A stretch of 32,761 nucleotides of DNA from Alphaproteobacteria bacterium (GCA_019244535.1 JAFASL010000859.1:1-32761), one strand, 5' to 3'. Shown: positions 7,900-17,662, counted from the first letter of the stretch. Made by a program: numbers and translations. The notes: a model not told the origin generated them from the letters alone.

Positions 7900-8632
7900 C
7901 AATATGACGGCCTTCGGGCTTCAACTCCGCAGTAAAACTGAAATCGTTGTACCAGCCGATAAAATCGAACTGCCTGCTGAGCTCGACAAGGGACAGAAAT
8001 TCCTGCGGGAAAAATATTTTAACGGGAACGCGGCCGTTGATGACCACAGTCCTGCCATGGTCGTCCACCGTGAAGGTCAGACACTCCTCATAGGTTTGCG
8101 CCACCGGATCAGTCAGCTCGGCGCGGTAGCGCGTATGGACGGTTACCCCACTTTGGCGCCGCGTCCAGCTCCGCTTGTAGTCATGAAAAATGCGAAACCA
8201 CACAAAGCTGTCCAATAAGTAGAGACTTCCCGGCGCCAGCACAGCGGCAATGCGGTCGAGGTGATCGACGAACTCGCGATTGGACCGGACGTAGAGTGAG
8301 CCGAGCAAGACATAGACGAGATCGAATGGGCCGAGAGCGCGATCGAGTTCTCGCATGTCGCCCTGGACAAACTCGGCGTCGATGCCGAGGCGACGCGCCT
8401 TCTCGCGGCCAAACTCGATCATCTCCGGGCTCAGGTCGAGCCCGCAATAAGCGTAACCCCGCTGGTGCCATTCCTCCAGATAAGGCGCGGTTCCGGCGCC
8501 GAGCTCGAAGACCCGGCTAACCTCGGCTTGGGAAAACCTCTCGATTGCGGCTTCGAAGAAGTCGATCTCGCCTGCCGGGTCGGTTGGGGCCAGGGCGATC
8601 GCGTAATAATGCGGGTAACGATACGCCTCCAT
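7880..8632 (-). CDS. class I SAM-dependent methyltransferase
   Basis: The 250-residue protein has a standard Rossmann methyltransferase fold. Motif I is VFELGAGTAPYL (41-52), the acidic end of strand 2 is in CGLDLSPEMIEF (63-74), and FVQGDMREL (88-96) marks the adenine-binding region. DLVYVLLGSLYV follows as motif IV. The C-terminal half is a beta-rich substrate domain. The acceptor is unknown. ATG 8632 lies eight bases after the stop of the GST-like gene, so the two are probably co-transcribed, although the ribosome site is weak. The long frame continuing upstream is antisense read-through of the GST gene. The 3' end overlaps the gene remnant on the other strand. Confidence 0.85.
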   Translation of the reverse strand: MEAYRYPHYYAIALAPTDPAGEIDFFEAAIERFSQAEVSRVFELGAGTAPYLEEWHQRGYAYCGLDLSPEMIEFGREKARRLGIDAEFVQGDMRELDRALGPFDLVYVLLGSLYVRSNREFVDHLDRIAAVLAPGSLYLLDSFVWFRIFHDYKRSWTRRQSGVTVHTRYRAELTDPVAQTYEECLTFTVDDHGRTVVINGRVPVKIFFPQEFLSLVELSRQFDFIGWYNDFSFTAELKPEGRHIVILRRR

Positions 8633-8640
8633 CGGGCCGT

Positions 8641-9606
8641 TCAGGCCGCTTTGGCCAATCGGCCGCGGTCGTGCGGTGCCGCAAAATCCAGTTCGGGGCC
8701 AAGCGGGATGATGCCGCTGGGATTGAGATTCCGCATGCCGCCGTAATAGCCGAGCTTGATTCGAGGAATGTCGACGGTCTCGGCGACCCCTGGCACCTGG
8801 TAGATGTCGCGGGTGTAATTCGACAGATTGTAATAATCGGCGAGCCGTCGCAGGTTGCATTTGAAATGGCTGTAATAGACTGCGTCGAAGCGTACCAATG
8901 TCGGGAACAGCCTCAGATCGGCTTCGGTAAATCGGTCGCCGGCGAGATAGCGCTGACGCCTCAACCGCGCTTCCAGGCTGTCGAGCGCTGCGAACAGCTT
9001 GCGAAAGCTGTCCTCGTAGGCGGCTTGGGTCCGGGCGAAGCCGCAGCGATAAACCCCGTTGTTGATCGCGTCATAGACAAAGGTGTTGGTCTCGTCGATC
9101 ACGCTGCGTATTGGCTCGGGGTAGAGATTGAGCGCCGCATCACCAAAATCGTCGAACTCGGAGTTCAGCATCCGAATGATCTCGGACGACTCATTGTTGA
9201 CGATTGTGCGGCTCTGCCGGTCCCACAATACCGGAACAGTGGCCCGGCCGGTGAAGCCGGAGCGGGCCGCGCTGTAGACTTGATGAACGTGGAAAATGCC
9301 ATTGACCGGCCGGAGATCATCGAAGCCGCGCGAATATGCCCAGCCCTGCCCCTTGGGCAGGTCGGACTCGAGGATGGGGATCGTATCCGCGAGGCCCTTC
9401 AGCTTGCGCATCAGCACCGTGCGATGCGCCCACGGGCATGAGGGAGCGGTGATCAGGTAGTAACGGCCGGCTTCTGCCTTGAAGCCCGAGGTTCCGTTGC
9501 GGGTCACGCGGTCACGGAACCCTGATTCCGGCCGCACAAAGCTGCCGTCGCTGCCAGTCATCAACGGCTCGTCATCGTGCCAGATGCCATTTACGAGCAT
9601 GCCCAT
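8641..9606 (-). CDS. Xi-class glutathione S-transferase, glutathionyl-hydroquinone reductase-like
   Basis: The 321-residue protein matches the Xi-class GSTs (YqjG/PcpF/ECM4 group). It has a long N-terminal extension beginning MGMLVNGIWHD and the catalytic PSCPWAHR motif with Cys57. The segments TVPVLWD and NNESSEIIRML form the glutathione-binding strand and helix. An all-helical C-terminal domain contains GDRFTEADLRLFPTLVRFD. These enzymes reduce glutathionyl-hydroquinones to hydroquinones, often in aromatic or quinone metabolism. ATG 9606 is preferred because GAGGGTGAG precedes it and MG-LVNG-W is the usual start; ATG 9624 is the alternative. It is followed by the methyltransferase. Confidence 0.9.
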   Translation of the reverse strand: MGMLVNGIWHDDEPLMTGSDGSFVRPESGFRDRVTRNGTSGFKAEAGRYYLITAPSCPWAHRTVLMRKLKGLADTIPILESDLPKGQGWAYSRGFDDLRPVNGIFHVHQVYSAARSGFTGRATVPVLWDRQSRTIVNNESSEIIRMLNSEFDDFGDAALNLYPEPIRSVIDETNTFVYDAINNGVYRCGFARTQAAYEDSFRKLFAALDSLEARLRRQRYLAGDRFTEADLRLFPTLVRFDAVYYSHFKCNLRRLADYYNLSNYTRDIYQVPGVAETVDIPRIKLGYYGGMRNLNPSGIIPLGPELDFAAPHDRGRLAKAA

Positions 9607-9724
9607 GCCACTCACCCTCAACATCTACTGATCGCGTTTCCCGTGCTTGACCCGGCATCATGGGCCAGGATACCTGATCGGACCATGACCGCGGACCGCC
9701 GCAGTTAATTGGGGTTACGCCAAA

Positions 9725-10555
9725 GTGTCAAACTCACCGCCAATTCTGGCCGGTAAGGACTTTGCCGCGCCCTCGGTCTTCGCGCCGGAAAATCTGTTGC
9801 GTGAAGCGCGGCGGCAGAAAAACCTGCAGGGCTCCGCGATACCGGAAGTCTGTGTGCTCGACCCGGACGGCGATATCGTCCGCGCGCTCGCCAAGACCGG
9901 ACGCAGCGTCCGGTCTGCTGGGTGGGCGTGTTATCACACCGAGCTCTACGAATTCGAAGAGGCGGGCGGGGATTTCGGGATCATCGGCTGCGCTGTCGGT
10001 GCCCCGTTCGCGGTTTTGCTCGCCGAGCAGCTGTTTGCCTCGGGATGTCGCCTGCTGATCAGCATGACCTCAGCCGGACAGATCTTAGAGGAGGGGCCGC
10101 CGCCCTATTTTATTCTGATTGATCGCGCTTTGCGCGACGAGGGTACCAGTTACCATTACTTGGCACCCGCGGAGTTCGCCGAAGCTGACGGGATGCTCGT
10201 CGAAGCTGCAATGAGCGCGTTTACGACGGCCAAGCAGCCCATGACGCGCGGCGCCAGCTGGACGACCGATGCGCCGTTCCGTGAAACCGCCGCTGCCATC
10301 GAACGCGCCCGAGCGTGCGCCATTCTAGCGGTCGAAATGGAAGCGGCGGGCCTTTACGCCTTCGCCAAGGCACGCGGCAAACCGGTTTTGTGTTTCGCCC
10401 ATGTGACAAACCAGATGGCGGTCAGCGAAGGCGATTTCGAAAAAGGCGAGGCTGACGGCAGCTCGGCTTCACTTAGAGTGATCGCGATCGCTGCGCAGGC
10501 GTGGCGCGCACTCTCCTCTCGCGGCGGATCGCAACTCCATTCAGTGCAAGATTAG
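9725..10555 (+). CDS. nucleoside phosphorylase/nucleosidase family protein
   Basis: The 276-residue product has the PNP_UDP_1 fold pattern: IIGCAVGAPFAVLLAEQL (86-103), a LISMTSAGQI strand (111-120), TTDAPFRET (180-188) and the base/ribose-binding AVEMEAAGLYAFA (202-214). The family cleaves the N-glycosidic bond of purine or pyrimidine nucleosides, or of MTA/SAH. The two visible signature regions favour a uridine/purine phosphorylase-like activity, but the exact substrate is open. The start is GTG 9725 with only a weak GGGG upstream. The gene stands alone and converges on the anion permease 24 bases later. Confidence 0.82.
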   Translation: MSNSPPILAGKDFAAPSVFAPENLLREARRQKNLQGSAIPEVCVLDPDGDIVRALAKTGRSVRSAGWACYHTELYEFEEAGGDFGIIGCAVGAPFAVLLAEQLFASGCRLLISMTSAGQILEEGPPPYFILIDRALRDEGTSYHYLAPAEFAEADGMLVEAAMSAFTTAKQPMTRGASWTTDAPFRETAAAIERARACAILAVEMEAAGLYAFAKARGKPVLCFAHVTNQMAVSEGDFEKGEADGSSASLRVIAIAAQAWRALSSRGGSQLHSVQD

Positions 10556-10579
10556 CGGCGAACCGCAATTGAACTGGCT

Positions 10580-11974
10580 TCACGAGATTGAGAGCCAGAA
10601 CGCGCCAATCACGATCGTCAGCACCGTCAACGGCGCGCCGACCTTGAGGTATTCCCAGAACCCGATTTCGACACCTTGCGCCCGCGCCCGTTGCACGACG
10701 ATCAGGTTGGCCACCGAGCCGACCAGAGTGAAGTTGCCGGCGAGGGTCGAGGCCATTGCGACAGTCAGCCAAGCCTGCTGTTGTGATGGCAATGGGGCAA
10801 TGAACGGTTTCAGCACAAGCACTGCCGGAACGTTGCTGACGATGTTCGAGAGAATTGCGGTAATCCCACTCAACACCGGGACTCGCTCGAGATGCAGATG
10901 CCCGACACGGCTGAGGGTTTCGGGTGAGAACACGCTCCGCTCGAGCCCGGCAACGACGATGAACAGCCCGGCGAACATCAACAGCAAAGTCCAGTCGATC
11001 TCGGCATAGACTTTCTCCGATTTGATGCGCCGGGTGAGCAGGAGGATGGCGCCGGCGACAATCGCCGCTTCGGCGGGCGGAATGCCGGCAAAAAAAGCCG
11101 CAATCATTGCGAACGAAACCGCGACCGATTTGACGACGAGCGGACCGTTGGCATTGACCCGCTCCGGTTTGCCGCTCAGCGGCTGACGCGTCCAGAATTC
11201 GGCGCGATAGACGAGGCCGATCATTACCGCGGTCAGCACCAGTCCGATCCCGGCCACAGGCGCTAGCGCTGCGGCGAAAGTGCCGTAGGGGATGTGCGAC
11301 AGACTGCCGATGATCATGTTCTGCGGATTGCCGGTAATCGTCGCAGTGCTGCCGATATTCGAGGCCATCGCGACCGCGAGCAGGTACGGTACGGCATTGC
11401 GCCGGAGCCGCGTGACGAGCTCGAGGACGAGAGGCGCGAGCACCAAGCAAACGGCGTCGTTTACCAGAAACGCCGAGAGGACTCCCGAGACAATAATGAT
11501 CGTGCTGAGCAGCACGGTCGGGTGCCGTGCGCGGGTAACGACCCAGCCATTGACGAGACCGAAAAAGCCCGAAAGCCGCAGATTGGCGACGACAATCATT
11601 ACCCCGAGCAGCAGGATGATCGTGTCGAAATCGATCGCCTTGGGTGCTTCCTCGAGCGGCAGCGCACCGGCAGCGACCATCAGGCTCGCGCCGACCAGCG
11701 CGGCTCCGGCCCGGTCGAGCTGGAAGCCCGGCAACCGTCCGATCGCGATCACGAAGTAAGTCATCGCGAAAATGCCTGCGGTAACGGCCTCGGGAAGGAG
11801 AGACGGTAGCCCCGTGGTCAGTACTCTGGATCGCCACGCAAAACCGATACCGGTAAGGCCACCGGCTGCCGCGGCGATTGCGATCACGAGCCAAATCCAC
11901 CGCTGGACCCGTCGAGACCGACTGTTGGGGGTAGCGCGTCCGGTTGGATCGCCCGCTCGAGCTCGGGTAGCCAT
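10580..11974 (-). CDS. ArsB/CitMHS-type anion permease (SLC13/IT superfamily)
   Basis: This is a 464-residue, strongly hydrophobic inner-membrane protein with roughly 11-12 membrane segments. It shows the two inverted-repeat hairpin regions of the ion-transporter superfamily: FLVNDAVCLVLAPLVLEL followed by ASNIGSTATITGNPQNMIIG in the first half, and SNIVSNVPAVLVLKPFI plus NFTLVGSVANLIVVQ in the second. Proteins of this type carry citrate, arsenite, silicic acid or other anions, usually with Na+ or H+. The substrate cannot be read here. ATG 11974 lies 24 bases after the MFS gene stop, so the two transporters are likely in one operon. The ribosome site is weak. Confidence 0.88.
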   Translation of the reverse strand: MATRARAGDPTGRATPNSRSRRVQRWIWLVIAIAAAAGGLTGIGFAWRSRVLTTGLPSLLPEAVTAGIFAMTYFVIAIGRLPGFQLDRAGAALVGASLMVAAGALPLEEAPKAIDFDTIILLLGVMIVVANLRLSGFFGLVNGWVVTRARHPTVLLSTIIIVSGVLSAFLVNDAVCLVLAPLVLELVTRLRRNAVPYLLAVAMASNIGSTATITGNPQNMIIGSLSHIPYGTFAAALAPVAGIGLVLTAVMIGLVYRAEFWTRQPLSGKPERVNANGPLVVKSVAVSFAMIAAFFAGIPPAEAAIVAGAILLLTRRIKSEKVYAEIDWTLLLMFAGLFIVVAGLERSVFSPETLSRVGHLHLERVPVLSGITAILSNIVSNVPAVLVLKPFIAPLPSQQQAWLTVAMASTLAGNFTLVGSVANLIVVQRARAQGVEIGFWEYLKVGAPLTVLTIVIGAFWLSIS

Positions 11975-11998
11975 CTGTCAATCGGCCGGGGCCGCTGC

Positions 11999-13219
11999 CT
12001 ATCTTTCGTTCGGCGCCGCCGCGCGCGAAGCTCGGCCGTCACTGGTCTCCGGCATCGCCGTCCAGAACAGCAAAAGCGCCGCAAATGCGCAGCCAGCCAG
12101 AAAAAGGAACGCCGCCGAGTAGCCGGCGCCATCGACGATGTAGCCCGCGACAGAATTGCTGAGCGCAGCACCCAGGCCCCAGGACGCCGATGCCGCCCCT
12201 TGAGCGAGGTTGTAGCGCCCGGTACCCTTTGTCAGATCGGCGATCACGATAAAAAAGAGCGCACCAAAGATGCCGGCGCCGACGCCGTCAAGCACTTGGA
12301 TCGAGACGAGCGCGTACGGGTTTTGGGTGAGTGTGTAGAGGATGCCGCGGACCGGCAACACCGCAAAGCCGGCTAGGAAAATCGGCTTGCGCCCCCAACT
12401 GTCGGCCTTGTGGCCGACCAGTATCGCCATCGGCACCATGACGAGCTGTGCGGTGATGATGCATGCCGCCATGAACAACGTTTCGGCGCCTGGATAGCTT
12501 TGAGCAAGCTTCTCGCCGAGCAGCGGCAACATCGCCGCATTGGCGAAATGAAACAATGTGATCGAGGCCGTGAAGATCAGCAGCGGTTTGCATTCCAGGA
12601 TGAGCCCCAAGCCGCTGGGCTGCCCGTCACGCTCCCGGTCGGAGCCGCGTGCGAGGCTGTGATCGATCGAGCGGGAATTGACCGTGAGGACGGCAAGAAC
12701 ACTCAACGCCGCAAGCGCCGAGACCAGCCAAAGAACAGCGCGAGGCGTCGATAGCCAGCCGGCAATCCCTGCGGTGATCGCCGTAAAGGCATTGCCCGCG
12801 TGGTTGAATGCCTCGTTGCGACCGACCCTTCGCGTGAAGAACTCAGGCCCGACAATGCCAAGCGAAATGGCCCCAACCGCCGCCGGGAAAACTGCATCGG
12901 CGCTGCCGATCACGGTCTGTGCGGCGGCGACCAGCCAGAAATTTGGAAGCAGCGAGATTGCGACCGCGCCAACCGCGACGGCGACTGCCGCCATGACGAT
13001 CAACGCTCGCTTCCCATGTGTCCAGTCGATCAGGGCGCCGAAGGGCGCACGGGCTGCCACAGTAGCAATGCCCGCCATCGTCATAACTACGCCGATTTCG
13101 CCGGCGTCCCAGTGCTGGCTCGAGAGCAGATAAATGGCGAGAAATGGGCCGAGTCCATCTTTGACGTCGGCCAAAAAGAAATTCAACCAATCAAGCGGCG
13201 CCTGGCCTTTCATTGGCAT
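11999..13219 (-). CDS. MFS transporter
   Basis: The product is about 406 residues with 12 predicted membrane segments. A loop-2/3 motif resembling the MFS signature is seen in APFGALIDWTHGKRALI, and again in the second half as GHKADSWGRKPIFLAGF. The central cytoplasmic loop is polar (DHSLARGSDRERDG). It begins at MPMKGQAPLDWLNFFLAD; ATG 13219 is chosen, with ATG 13213 and ATG 13243 also possible. It probably exports or imports a small molecule by proton coupling; the substrate is unknown. It is co-directional with, and 24 bases ahead of, the anion permease. The 230-base gap upstream shows no further gene. Confidence 0.86.
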   Translation of the reverse strand: MPMKGQAPLDWLNFFLADVKDGLGPFLAIYLLSSQHWDAGEIGVVMTMAGIATVAARAPFGALIDWTHGKRALIVMAAVAVAVGAVAISLLPNFWLVAAAQTVIGSADAVFPAAVGAISLGIVGPEFFTRRVGRNEAFNHAGNAFTAITAGIAGWLSTPRAVLWLVSALAALSVLAVLTVNSRSIDHSLARGSDRERDGQPSGLGLILECKPLLIFTASITLFHFANAAMLPLLGEKLAQSYPGAETLFMAACIITAQLVMVPMAILVGHKADSWGRKPIFLAGFAVLPVRGILYTLTQNPYALVSIQVLDGVGAGIFGALFFIVIADLTKGTGRYNLAQGAASASWGLGAALSNSVAGYIVDGAGYSAAFLFLAGCAFAALLLFWTAMPETSDGRASRAAAPNER

Positions 13220-13449
13220 TGCCTCGGCTCTGAGTCCCGCCATAGACCAAGGCCGCGTCGCGAACGATGGACAGCCCCAGCTGCGTTCCGTCCGCACATC
13301 CGGTCACGAATGGTTTGCATAGCTTCTGGCGGATGGTCCTGAAGGTCGTGGTCGCGCACCTGTTCCGGTACTAACAAACACCTTCGCCGAGTGATGGCGA
13401 CAGTGGTGCTTCTTGAGACCGAACACGCCCATAACGCGTTTACTCCCGT

Positions 13450-14379
13450 ATGGAATTATCGAAGAAGGTCAAGACCGCGCTTGACGAAACTCGGATCTTG
13501 ATCCTTGGGGCGCAGGTCCTGCTCGGCTTCGGTTTTCGTGGGGTGTTCAGCGAAACCTTCGCCGGGCTCCCGGCGCATGTCCGCTATATGGACGGGGTCG
13601 GGCTCGGGCTGCTCGTCTGCACGGTCGCTTTGCTCATTGCTCCCGGGCCTTATCATCGGATCGTCGAGGGGGGCCAGGACAGCGGCCGGCTTCATGCCTA
13701 TACGACCGCGATAGCCGATCTGGCCTTGCTGCCGTTCGCATTGGCGCTGGGGATCGGCCTGTTCGTCGGCACGGAGGGGATATTTGCCGACAACGCGCTG
13801 GCGCTAAGGGCGGGCGCGGCAGGAGCCGGTCTGGCCCTGGCTCTGTGGTATGGCCTGCCGCAATTGCGTCGGAGATTTGTCGGTGAGAGGGAACGCATGA
13901 TTACTCGGGGCCAACGCAGTGAACGGGCCGATACGCCATTGCCGGCCAAAATCGAGCAATTGCTGACCGAGGCGCGCGTCATACTACCCGGCGCACAGGC
14001 CCTGTTCGGCTTTCAGCTTGCGATCGTGCTTACCCAGGCATTCGAGCAGCTTCCGAGAACATCGATGGTGGTGCATGCCGCAAGCCTGTTTCTGGTCGCG
14101 CTCGCCGTCGTGATGCTGATGGCGCCCGCTCCCTATCACCGGATTGTCTATGCCGGCGAGGACACCGAAGATGTGTACCGGATCGGCAGTGCACTCGTCA
14201 CTGCGGCAACCGTTCCGCTCGGTTTGGGTTTGGCGGGCGATGTCTACGTTGTGATCGCGAAGATCTCCGGATCGGCCGCCGTCGGGTCCGCAGCCGGCGC
14301 GTCTGTTTTCGTGGTCGTCAGCGCACTCTGGTACCTATACCCGCTTACTGTGGCTAGAACCCGCGGGCAGCGCCGTTAG
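13450..14379 (+). CDS. DUF6328-like membrane protein, tandemly duplicated
   Basis: The 309-residue protein consists of two homologous halves, about 6-140 and 166-300. Each has an ETR/EAR-x-ILxxGAQxLxGF start, a central APxPYHRIV motif (64-72 and 225-233), four hydrophobic segments and an ALWY end. The motifs match the DUF6328 family as I remember it, which is usually a single copy of about 150 residues. Function is unknown. The two copies would give about eight membrane spans, joined by a basic linker around 141-165. The ATG has no strong ribosome site. Its stop overlaps the convergent ribD stop by three bases. Confidence 0.75.
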   Translation: MELSKKVKTALDETRILILGAQVLLGFGFRGVFSETFAGLPAHVRYMDGVGLGLLVCTVALLIAPGPYHRIVEGGQDSGRLHAYTTAIADLALLPFALALGIGLFVGTEGIFADNALALRAGAAGAGLALALWYGLPQLRRRFVGERERMITRGQRSERADTPLPAKIEQLLTEARVILPGAQALFGFQLAIVLTQAFEQLPRTSMVVHAASLFLVALAVVMLMAPAPYHRIVYAGEDTEDVYRIGSALVTAATVPLGLGLAGDVYVVIAKISGSAAVGSAAGASVFVVVSALWYLYPLTVARTRGQRR

Positions 14380-15521
14380 CCGCGAACCCGGTAGACAGTC
14401 ATCATGTCCTCTCCAACAGACTCCGCCGAGAGGCGCTCAAAACGCGGCGCCGCCGAGAGCATCCCGAGCCCGAGTTCGGCGATTGCCGGAACGCCGTCGC
14501 CGCCGATCAGCATCGGTGCGTGCGCCCAAACTACCCTGTCGACCAAACCGGCGCCGACAAACGCGGCCGCCAAACGCCCGCCGCCTTCGACGAGCAGCCG
14601 CGTGATTCCGCGCTCGCCGAGGGCCGCGAGAGCGGCGGCGAGACTGCCGTTGCCGTCGGAGCCGGGATCGATATCGATCACAATGGCACCGGCGGAGAGA
14701 AGCATTTGCCGCCGGGCAGGATCCGCCGAAGGCAGGGTCATCACCCAGGTTGGCGCCATTCGGGGGTCGGAAAAGAGGCGCATCGTCGGCGGAACGCGCA
14801 GATACCGGTCGACGACGACGCGCACCGGCGAACGATGAGCCAAGCCGGGCAGCCGGCACGTGAGCTGCGGATCATCGGCAATTACTGTCCCGACGCCGAC
14901 CATGATCGCGTCGTGAGCTCCCCGCAACGCATGCGCGCGGTCTCGAGCCGGCGGGCCTGTGATCCACTGGCTCTCGCCACGCCCGGTCGCGATGCGGCCA
15001 TCGAGCGAGGTAGCAAGCTTCAACGTAACGAGCGGCCTGCCGTTGCGGAGGCGACAGAAGAAGCCGGCGTTGACTTCAGCGGCCTCGGCGGCGCAGAGAC
15101 CGGTCTCGACATCGAGGCCGGCAGCGCGCAGCCGCTCCATCCCCTCGCCCGCGACGCGCGGGTCGGCGTCCTCAACAGCGACCACGACCCGCCCTATTCC
15201 AGCGGCGATCAACGCATCGGTGCAAGGCGGGGTGCGGCCCCAGTGGCAGCAGGGCTCCAGACTGACATAAGCGGTGGCGCCCCGGGCAGCTTCGCCCGCC
15301 CGGCCGAGAGCTTCGGTTTCGCCATGTGGCCTCCCCCCGGGCTGCGTCCACCCGCGGCCGACTACGCGGCCTTCCTTGACGATGACGCATCCGACCGCCG
15401 GGTTTGGCCAGACAGCGCCCAATCCGCGGCGGGCGAGCGCCAGCGCGGCGCGCATCATGCGCAAATCGAATTGCCGATCGTTCGGTAAGTTCGCGATAAC
15501 CGGTGCCGGATCAGTCGCCAT
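14376..15521 (-). CDS. ribD: bifunctional riboflavin deaminase/reductase RibD
   Basis: RibD performs the second and third steps of riboflavin synthesis: deamination of the pyrimidine and reduction of the ribosyl side chain. The 381-residue protein has the N-terminal zinc deaminase domain with His66 and Glu68 (PHGETEAL) and [11 protein letters not shown] (Cys91, Cys100). The C-terminal NADPH reductase domain (about 155-380) shows [47 protein letters not shown] and [16 protein letters not shown] 15521 overlaps the nrdR stop by 11 bases, which implies translational coupling. No rib genes other than ribD are in view. Confidence 0.95.
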   Translation of the reverse strand: MATDPAPVIANLPNDRQFDLRMMRAALALARRGLGAVWPNPAVGCVIVKEGRVVGRGWTQPGGRPHGETEALGRAGEAARGATAYVSLEPCCHWGRTPPCTDALIAAGIGRVVVAVEDADPRVAGEGMERLRAAGLDVETGLCAAEAAEVNAGFFCRLRNGRPLVTLKLATSLDGRIATGRGESQWITGPPARDRAHALRGAHDAIMVGVGTVIADDPQLTCRLPGLAHRSPVRVVVDRYLRVPPTMRLFSDPRMAPTWVMTLPSADPARRQMLLSAGAIVIDIDPGSDGNGSLAAALAALGERGITRLLVEGGGRLAAAFVGAGLVDRVVWAHAPMLIGGDGVPAIAELGLGMLSAAPRFERLSAESVGEDMMTVYRVRG

Positions 15522-15969
15522 CGGCGGCGATGCGCCCGACAAACTCCCCGAAATCCTTCGCCTCGCGGAAATTGCGGTATACCGAGGCGAAACGGATATA
15601 TGCGACCTGGTCGAGGCTTGCCAGCGCCTCCATGACAAGCCCGCCGATCATATCGCTTGGGATATCGGTCTCGCCCGAACTCTCCAGCTGACGCACGAGC
15701 GAATTGATGATGCGCTCGACGCGATCCGGCTCGACGGGCCGCTTGCGTAGCGCGATGTAGATGGAACGCGCGAGCTTGTCCCGGTCGAAGGGCTCGCGTT
15801 GGCCGTGCTTCTTGACGACCGTCAACTCGCGCAATTGCACCCGTTCAAAAGTGGTGAAGCGGGCCGCGCAATTCGGGCAAAAGCGCCGGCGGCGGATTGC
15901 GCCGCGGTCATCGGTGGGCCGGGAATCCTTCACCTGGGTGTCATCGGCTCCGCAAAACGGACAGCGCAT
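15511..15969 (-). CDS. nrdR: transcriptional repressor NrdR
   Basis: NrdR represses ribonucleotide reductase genes in response to (d)ATP. At 152 residues it has the expected length. The N-terminal zinc ribbon uses Cys3, Cys6, Cys31 and Cys34 (MRCPFCG and FCPNC), with the diagnostic DSRPTDD and RRRRFCPNC segments. The ATP-cone follows, with [16 protein letters not shown] and later [13 protein letters not shown]. The start is supported by GGGAGGAG immediately upstream. It sits 14 bases after glyA and overlaps ribD, the common alphaproteobacterial glyA-nrdR-ribD arrangement. Confidence 0.97.
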   Translation of the reverse strand: MRCPFCGADDTQVKDSRPTDDRGAIRRRRFCPNCAARFTTFERVQLRELTVVKKHGQREPFDRDKLARSIYIALRKRPVEPDRVERIINSLVRQLESSGETDIPSDMIGGLVMEALASLDQVAYIRFASVYRNFREAKDFGEFVGRIAADGD

Positions 15970-15983
15970 ATTCTCCTCCCGTC

Positions 15984-17309
15984 CTAGTCGGCCAGGTTTC
16001 TTGCGTCACCTTGCCCGCCATAGATCGGGTACCGGGCACAGAGATCGCGCGCGCTGCTGCGCACTCGCGCCTCAGTGGCGCCATTGTCGCCCGGTCCGCG
16101 CGCAAGGGCGCGCAAGACCTCGACGATGTGGCACGCGATTGCGCGAAACTCCTCGGGACCAAATCCGCGAGTCGTTGCCGCCGGCGAGCCGAGGCGAATG
16201 CCGGAGGTCACGGTCGGCTTCTGCGGGTCAAATGGGATGGCATTCTTGTTGCATGTGATGCCGGCTCGCTCGAGACTGACCTCGGCATCACGGCCGGTTA
16301 CGCCGAGGGATCGCAGGTCGACAAGCATCAGATGCGAGTCGGTCCCGCCGGAGACGATGTCGAGCCCGGCTTCGATCAGTTTCGCCGCGAGTACTTTGGC
16401 GTTCTCGACGACCGCTGCGGCATAGTTTTTGAAGCTCGGCTGGATCGCCTCATGCAGCGCGACCGCTTTGGCAGCAATCACATGCATCAGCGGACCACCC
16501 TGCAGCGCAGGGAAAACGGCTGAATTGATCCGCTTCGCGACTTCTTCATCATTGGTGAGAACCAGCCCGCCTCGCGGGCCCCGCAGCGTTTTGTGCGTCG
16601 TGCTGGTGACGACGTGCGCGTATGGAAGCGGGCTCGGATAGGTGCCGCCGGCGACGAGCCCGGCAAAATGCGCCATGTCCACCATAAGGCAGGCGCCGAC
16701 ATCGTCGGCTATGGCCCGAAACCTGGCGAAGTCGATGATCCGCGAATAGGCGCTGCCACCGGCAATGATCAGTTTTGGCCGATGCTGCCGGGCGAGTTCT
16801 TCTACCTCGTCAAAATCGATGCGGCCGTCTTCCCGGCGGACGCCATAAGCGATTGCGTTGAACCATTTGCCGGACAGATTCGGCCGCGCCCCGTGTGTCA
16901 GGTGGCCGCCCGCGGCGAGCGCCATTCCGAGAATGGTGTCCCCCGGCTGGAGCAGCGCAACGAGCACCGCCTGATTGGCCTGTGCGCCGGAATGGGGCTG
17001 CACATTGGCGAACCGGCATCCAAACAGGTGCCTGGCGCGCTCGATTGCCAGCGTCTCTGCAATATCGACGAATTGGCACCCCCCGTAATACCGGCGGCCA
17101 GGATATCCTTCTGCGTATTTGTTCGTCAGCAGCGAGCCTTGGGCTTCCAATACCGCGCGCGAGACGATGTTCTCGCTGGCGATCAATTCGATCTGAAATT
17201 GCTGCCGGTCGCGTTCCCGGTCGATGGCTGCGGCAATCTCCGGATCGGCTTCGAACAATGTGTCGCAAAAGAAATCGTCAACGTAGGCCAAGGAGCGGGT
17301 CGAAGACAT
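15984..17309 (-). CDS. glyA: serine hydroxymethyltransferase GlyA
   Basis: GlyA interconverts serine and glycine while charging tetrahydrofolate with a one-carbon unit, in the cytoplasm and with pyridoxal phosphate. The 441-residue protein has [49 protein letters not shown], and the PLP lysine Lys240 in [13 protein letters not shown]. The length is slightly above the usual 415-435 residues. ATG 17309 is preferred; a GTG three codons upstream is in frame and neither has a clear ribosome site. It leads the nrdR-ribD run. Confidence 0.97.
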   Translation of the reverse strand: MSSTRSLAYVDDFFCDTLFEADPEIAAAIDRERDRQQFQIELIASENIVSRAVLEAQGSLLTNKYAEGYPGRRYYGGCQFVDIAETLAIERARHLFGCRFANVQPHSGAQANQAVLVALLQPGDTILGMALAAGGHLTHGARPNLSGKWFNAIAYGVRREDGRIDFDEVEELARQHRPKLIIAGGSAYSRIIDFARFRAIADDVGACLMVDMAHFAGLVAGGTYPSPLPYAHVVTSTTHKTLRGPRGGLVLTNDEEVAKRINSAVFPALQGGPLMHVIAAKAVALHEAIQPSFKNYAAAVVENAKVLAAKLIEAGLDIVSGGTDSHLMLVDLRSLGVTGRDAEVSLERAGITCNKNAIPFDPQKPTVTSGIRLGSPAATTRGFGPEEFRAIACHIVEVLRALARGPGDNGATEARVRSSARDLCARYPIYGGQGDARNLAD

Positions 17310-17662
17310 AAGAATCACTTGTCGTCGGAAATCAGAATAATTCGCGGCCCACCGACCGCGCCGGCCCAGCGCAACTCTCCCTCGCCCTATACCCTGCGGC
17401 GAGCTCTGGATAGTCTACAAGATTTCGCTCCGTAGCACCAGCCGCCTACCATAAATCGCGGTCGGCGGCGCTCACCAGCAGCTCGGTATCAGCATAGGCG
17501 CCGAACAGTTCGATCGCATTTGCTAGCGTCCTGTGCTTGTCCGGTCATTCGCCAAGTCACTAATTCTGATTGCTGTCCTCCCGTTAAAGTTTTGGTTGAC
17601 ACAAGAAATTCGTGCATCAATTATACGGCCGGTTCGGATTCTAGGACTTCCCGGGGCGAGAA
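17310..17662. other. 353-base intergenic region between divergent glyA and mucR
   Basis: No convincing gene is present. The right half carries the mucR promoter (TTGACA at 17596). On the minus strand a stop-to-stop frame at 17446-17544 reads as a plausible but very short peptide tail (...NAIELFGAYADTEL...), possibly a decayed gene end; I do not call it. The left half should hold the glyA promoter, but no clear -35/-10 pair was recognised. Confidence 0.6.
17596..17625 (+). promoter_or_regulatory. sigma-70-type promoter of mucR
   Basis: A perfect -35 TTGACA (17596-17601) is followed after 18 bases by ATTATA (17620-17625), in an AT-richer patch of an otherwise GC-rich region. Transcription would start around 17632, giving a leader of about 30 bases. 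MucR-family regulators often repress their own gene by binding AT-rich upstream DNA, so this patch could also be an autoregulatory site (inference). Confidence 0.6.

Noticed and set aside
10473-11981. Second minus-strand open frame overlapping the anion permease
   Set aside because: The translation is Arg/Ser-rich and lacks membrane segments; it is the permease read in another frame.
17446-17544. Short minus-strand frame resembling a gene tail (NAIELFGAYADTELLVSA)
   Set aside because: Only about 32 codons between stops, with no start or ribosome site and no family I can name; possibly a fossil, but unsupported.
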